From contig JAISVG010000017.1 in NCBI GenBank assembly GCA_031271635.1, positions 1-5,841 on the forward strand: 5,841 bases of DNA. Direction: 5' to 3'. Position numbers and translations under genes: made by a program. Below the pieces are notes generated by a model. That model searched no databases. It was not told the DNA's origin and was given only the letters and a program-made list of their open reading frames with translations. Positions 5,824-5,841 of the stretch are shown here, one piece after another. The number at the start of each line of letters is the position of its first letter. Positions within the stretch are counted from its first letter, which is position 1. The DNA comes from Erysipelotrichaceae bacterium. GTDB lineage: Bacteria; Bacillota_I; Bacilli_A; RFN20; CAG-826.

Positions 5824-5841
5824 ATGAGAATTATTAATGAA
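5824..5841 (+). CDS. Start of an unidentified gene (cut by right edge)
   Basis: Only six codons, reading MRIINE, lie in the window, so the product cannot be identified. The start is proposed because it follows miaA by 43 nt on the same strand and sits just behind a TATAAT box. The lack of a Shine-Dalgarno is either a sign of leaderless translation or a warning that this ATG is not a true start. Confidence 0.35.

Overview
The window reads as one compact, all-plus-strand stretch of a low-GC genome of Firmicutes/Bacilli or Mollicutes-relative type (GC in the mid-30s % by eye). The evidence is the AT-rich third codon positions, the set of genes (RNase Y, YmdB, a YlbF/YmcA-family protein, MiaB, MiaA), and a gene order that resembles a condensed version of the Bacillus subtilis recA-rny-ymdB-...-miaB-ymcA-...-miaA region. 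Tryptophan is encoded by TGG at conserved sites, and no conserved Trp position uses TGA, so the standard code applies and this is not a UGA=Trp mycoplasma. The exact lineage cannot be fixed from sequence reading alone; uncultured Bacilli, Erysipelotrichia or Acholeplasma-like groups would all fit.

Layout. 1-582: the C-terminal part of recA, cut by the left edge. 583-798: the only sizeable intergenic gap, holding a convincing recA terminator (603-644), a sigma-A-type promoter (665-693) and a ~98-nt leader ending in a strong Shine-Dalgarno. 799-5780: five tightly packed genes, rny, ymdB, miaB, a short YlbF/YmcA-family gene and miaA. The junctions are gaps of 7 and 1 nt followed by overlaps of 11 and 4 nt, so this is almost certainly one operon. 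5781-5823: a short gap with a -10 box placed so that transcription would start at or next to the ATG at 5824, where a further gene begins and is cut off after six codons.

Function. The operon joins RNA turnover and tRNA modification. RNase Y is the membrane-anchored endonuclease that starts mRNA decay. YmdB is a metallophosphoesterase with 2',3'-cyclic nucleotide phosphodiesterase activity in B. subtilis. YmcA/YlbF proteins form the B. subtilis Y-complex that binds and steers RNase Y. MiaA and MiaB perform consecutive steps (i6A37, then ms2i6A37) on the same tRNA base.

Nothing here is an unknown defence or mobile system. The points worth a second look are details inside known families: RecA DNA-binding loops that look lengthened and a missing acidic tail, an altered KH GxxG loop in RNase Y, a Cys-free and tailless YmcA-like protein, non-canonical motifs in YmdB and MiaA, and the likely leaderless gene at the right edge.
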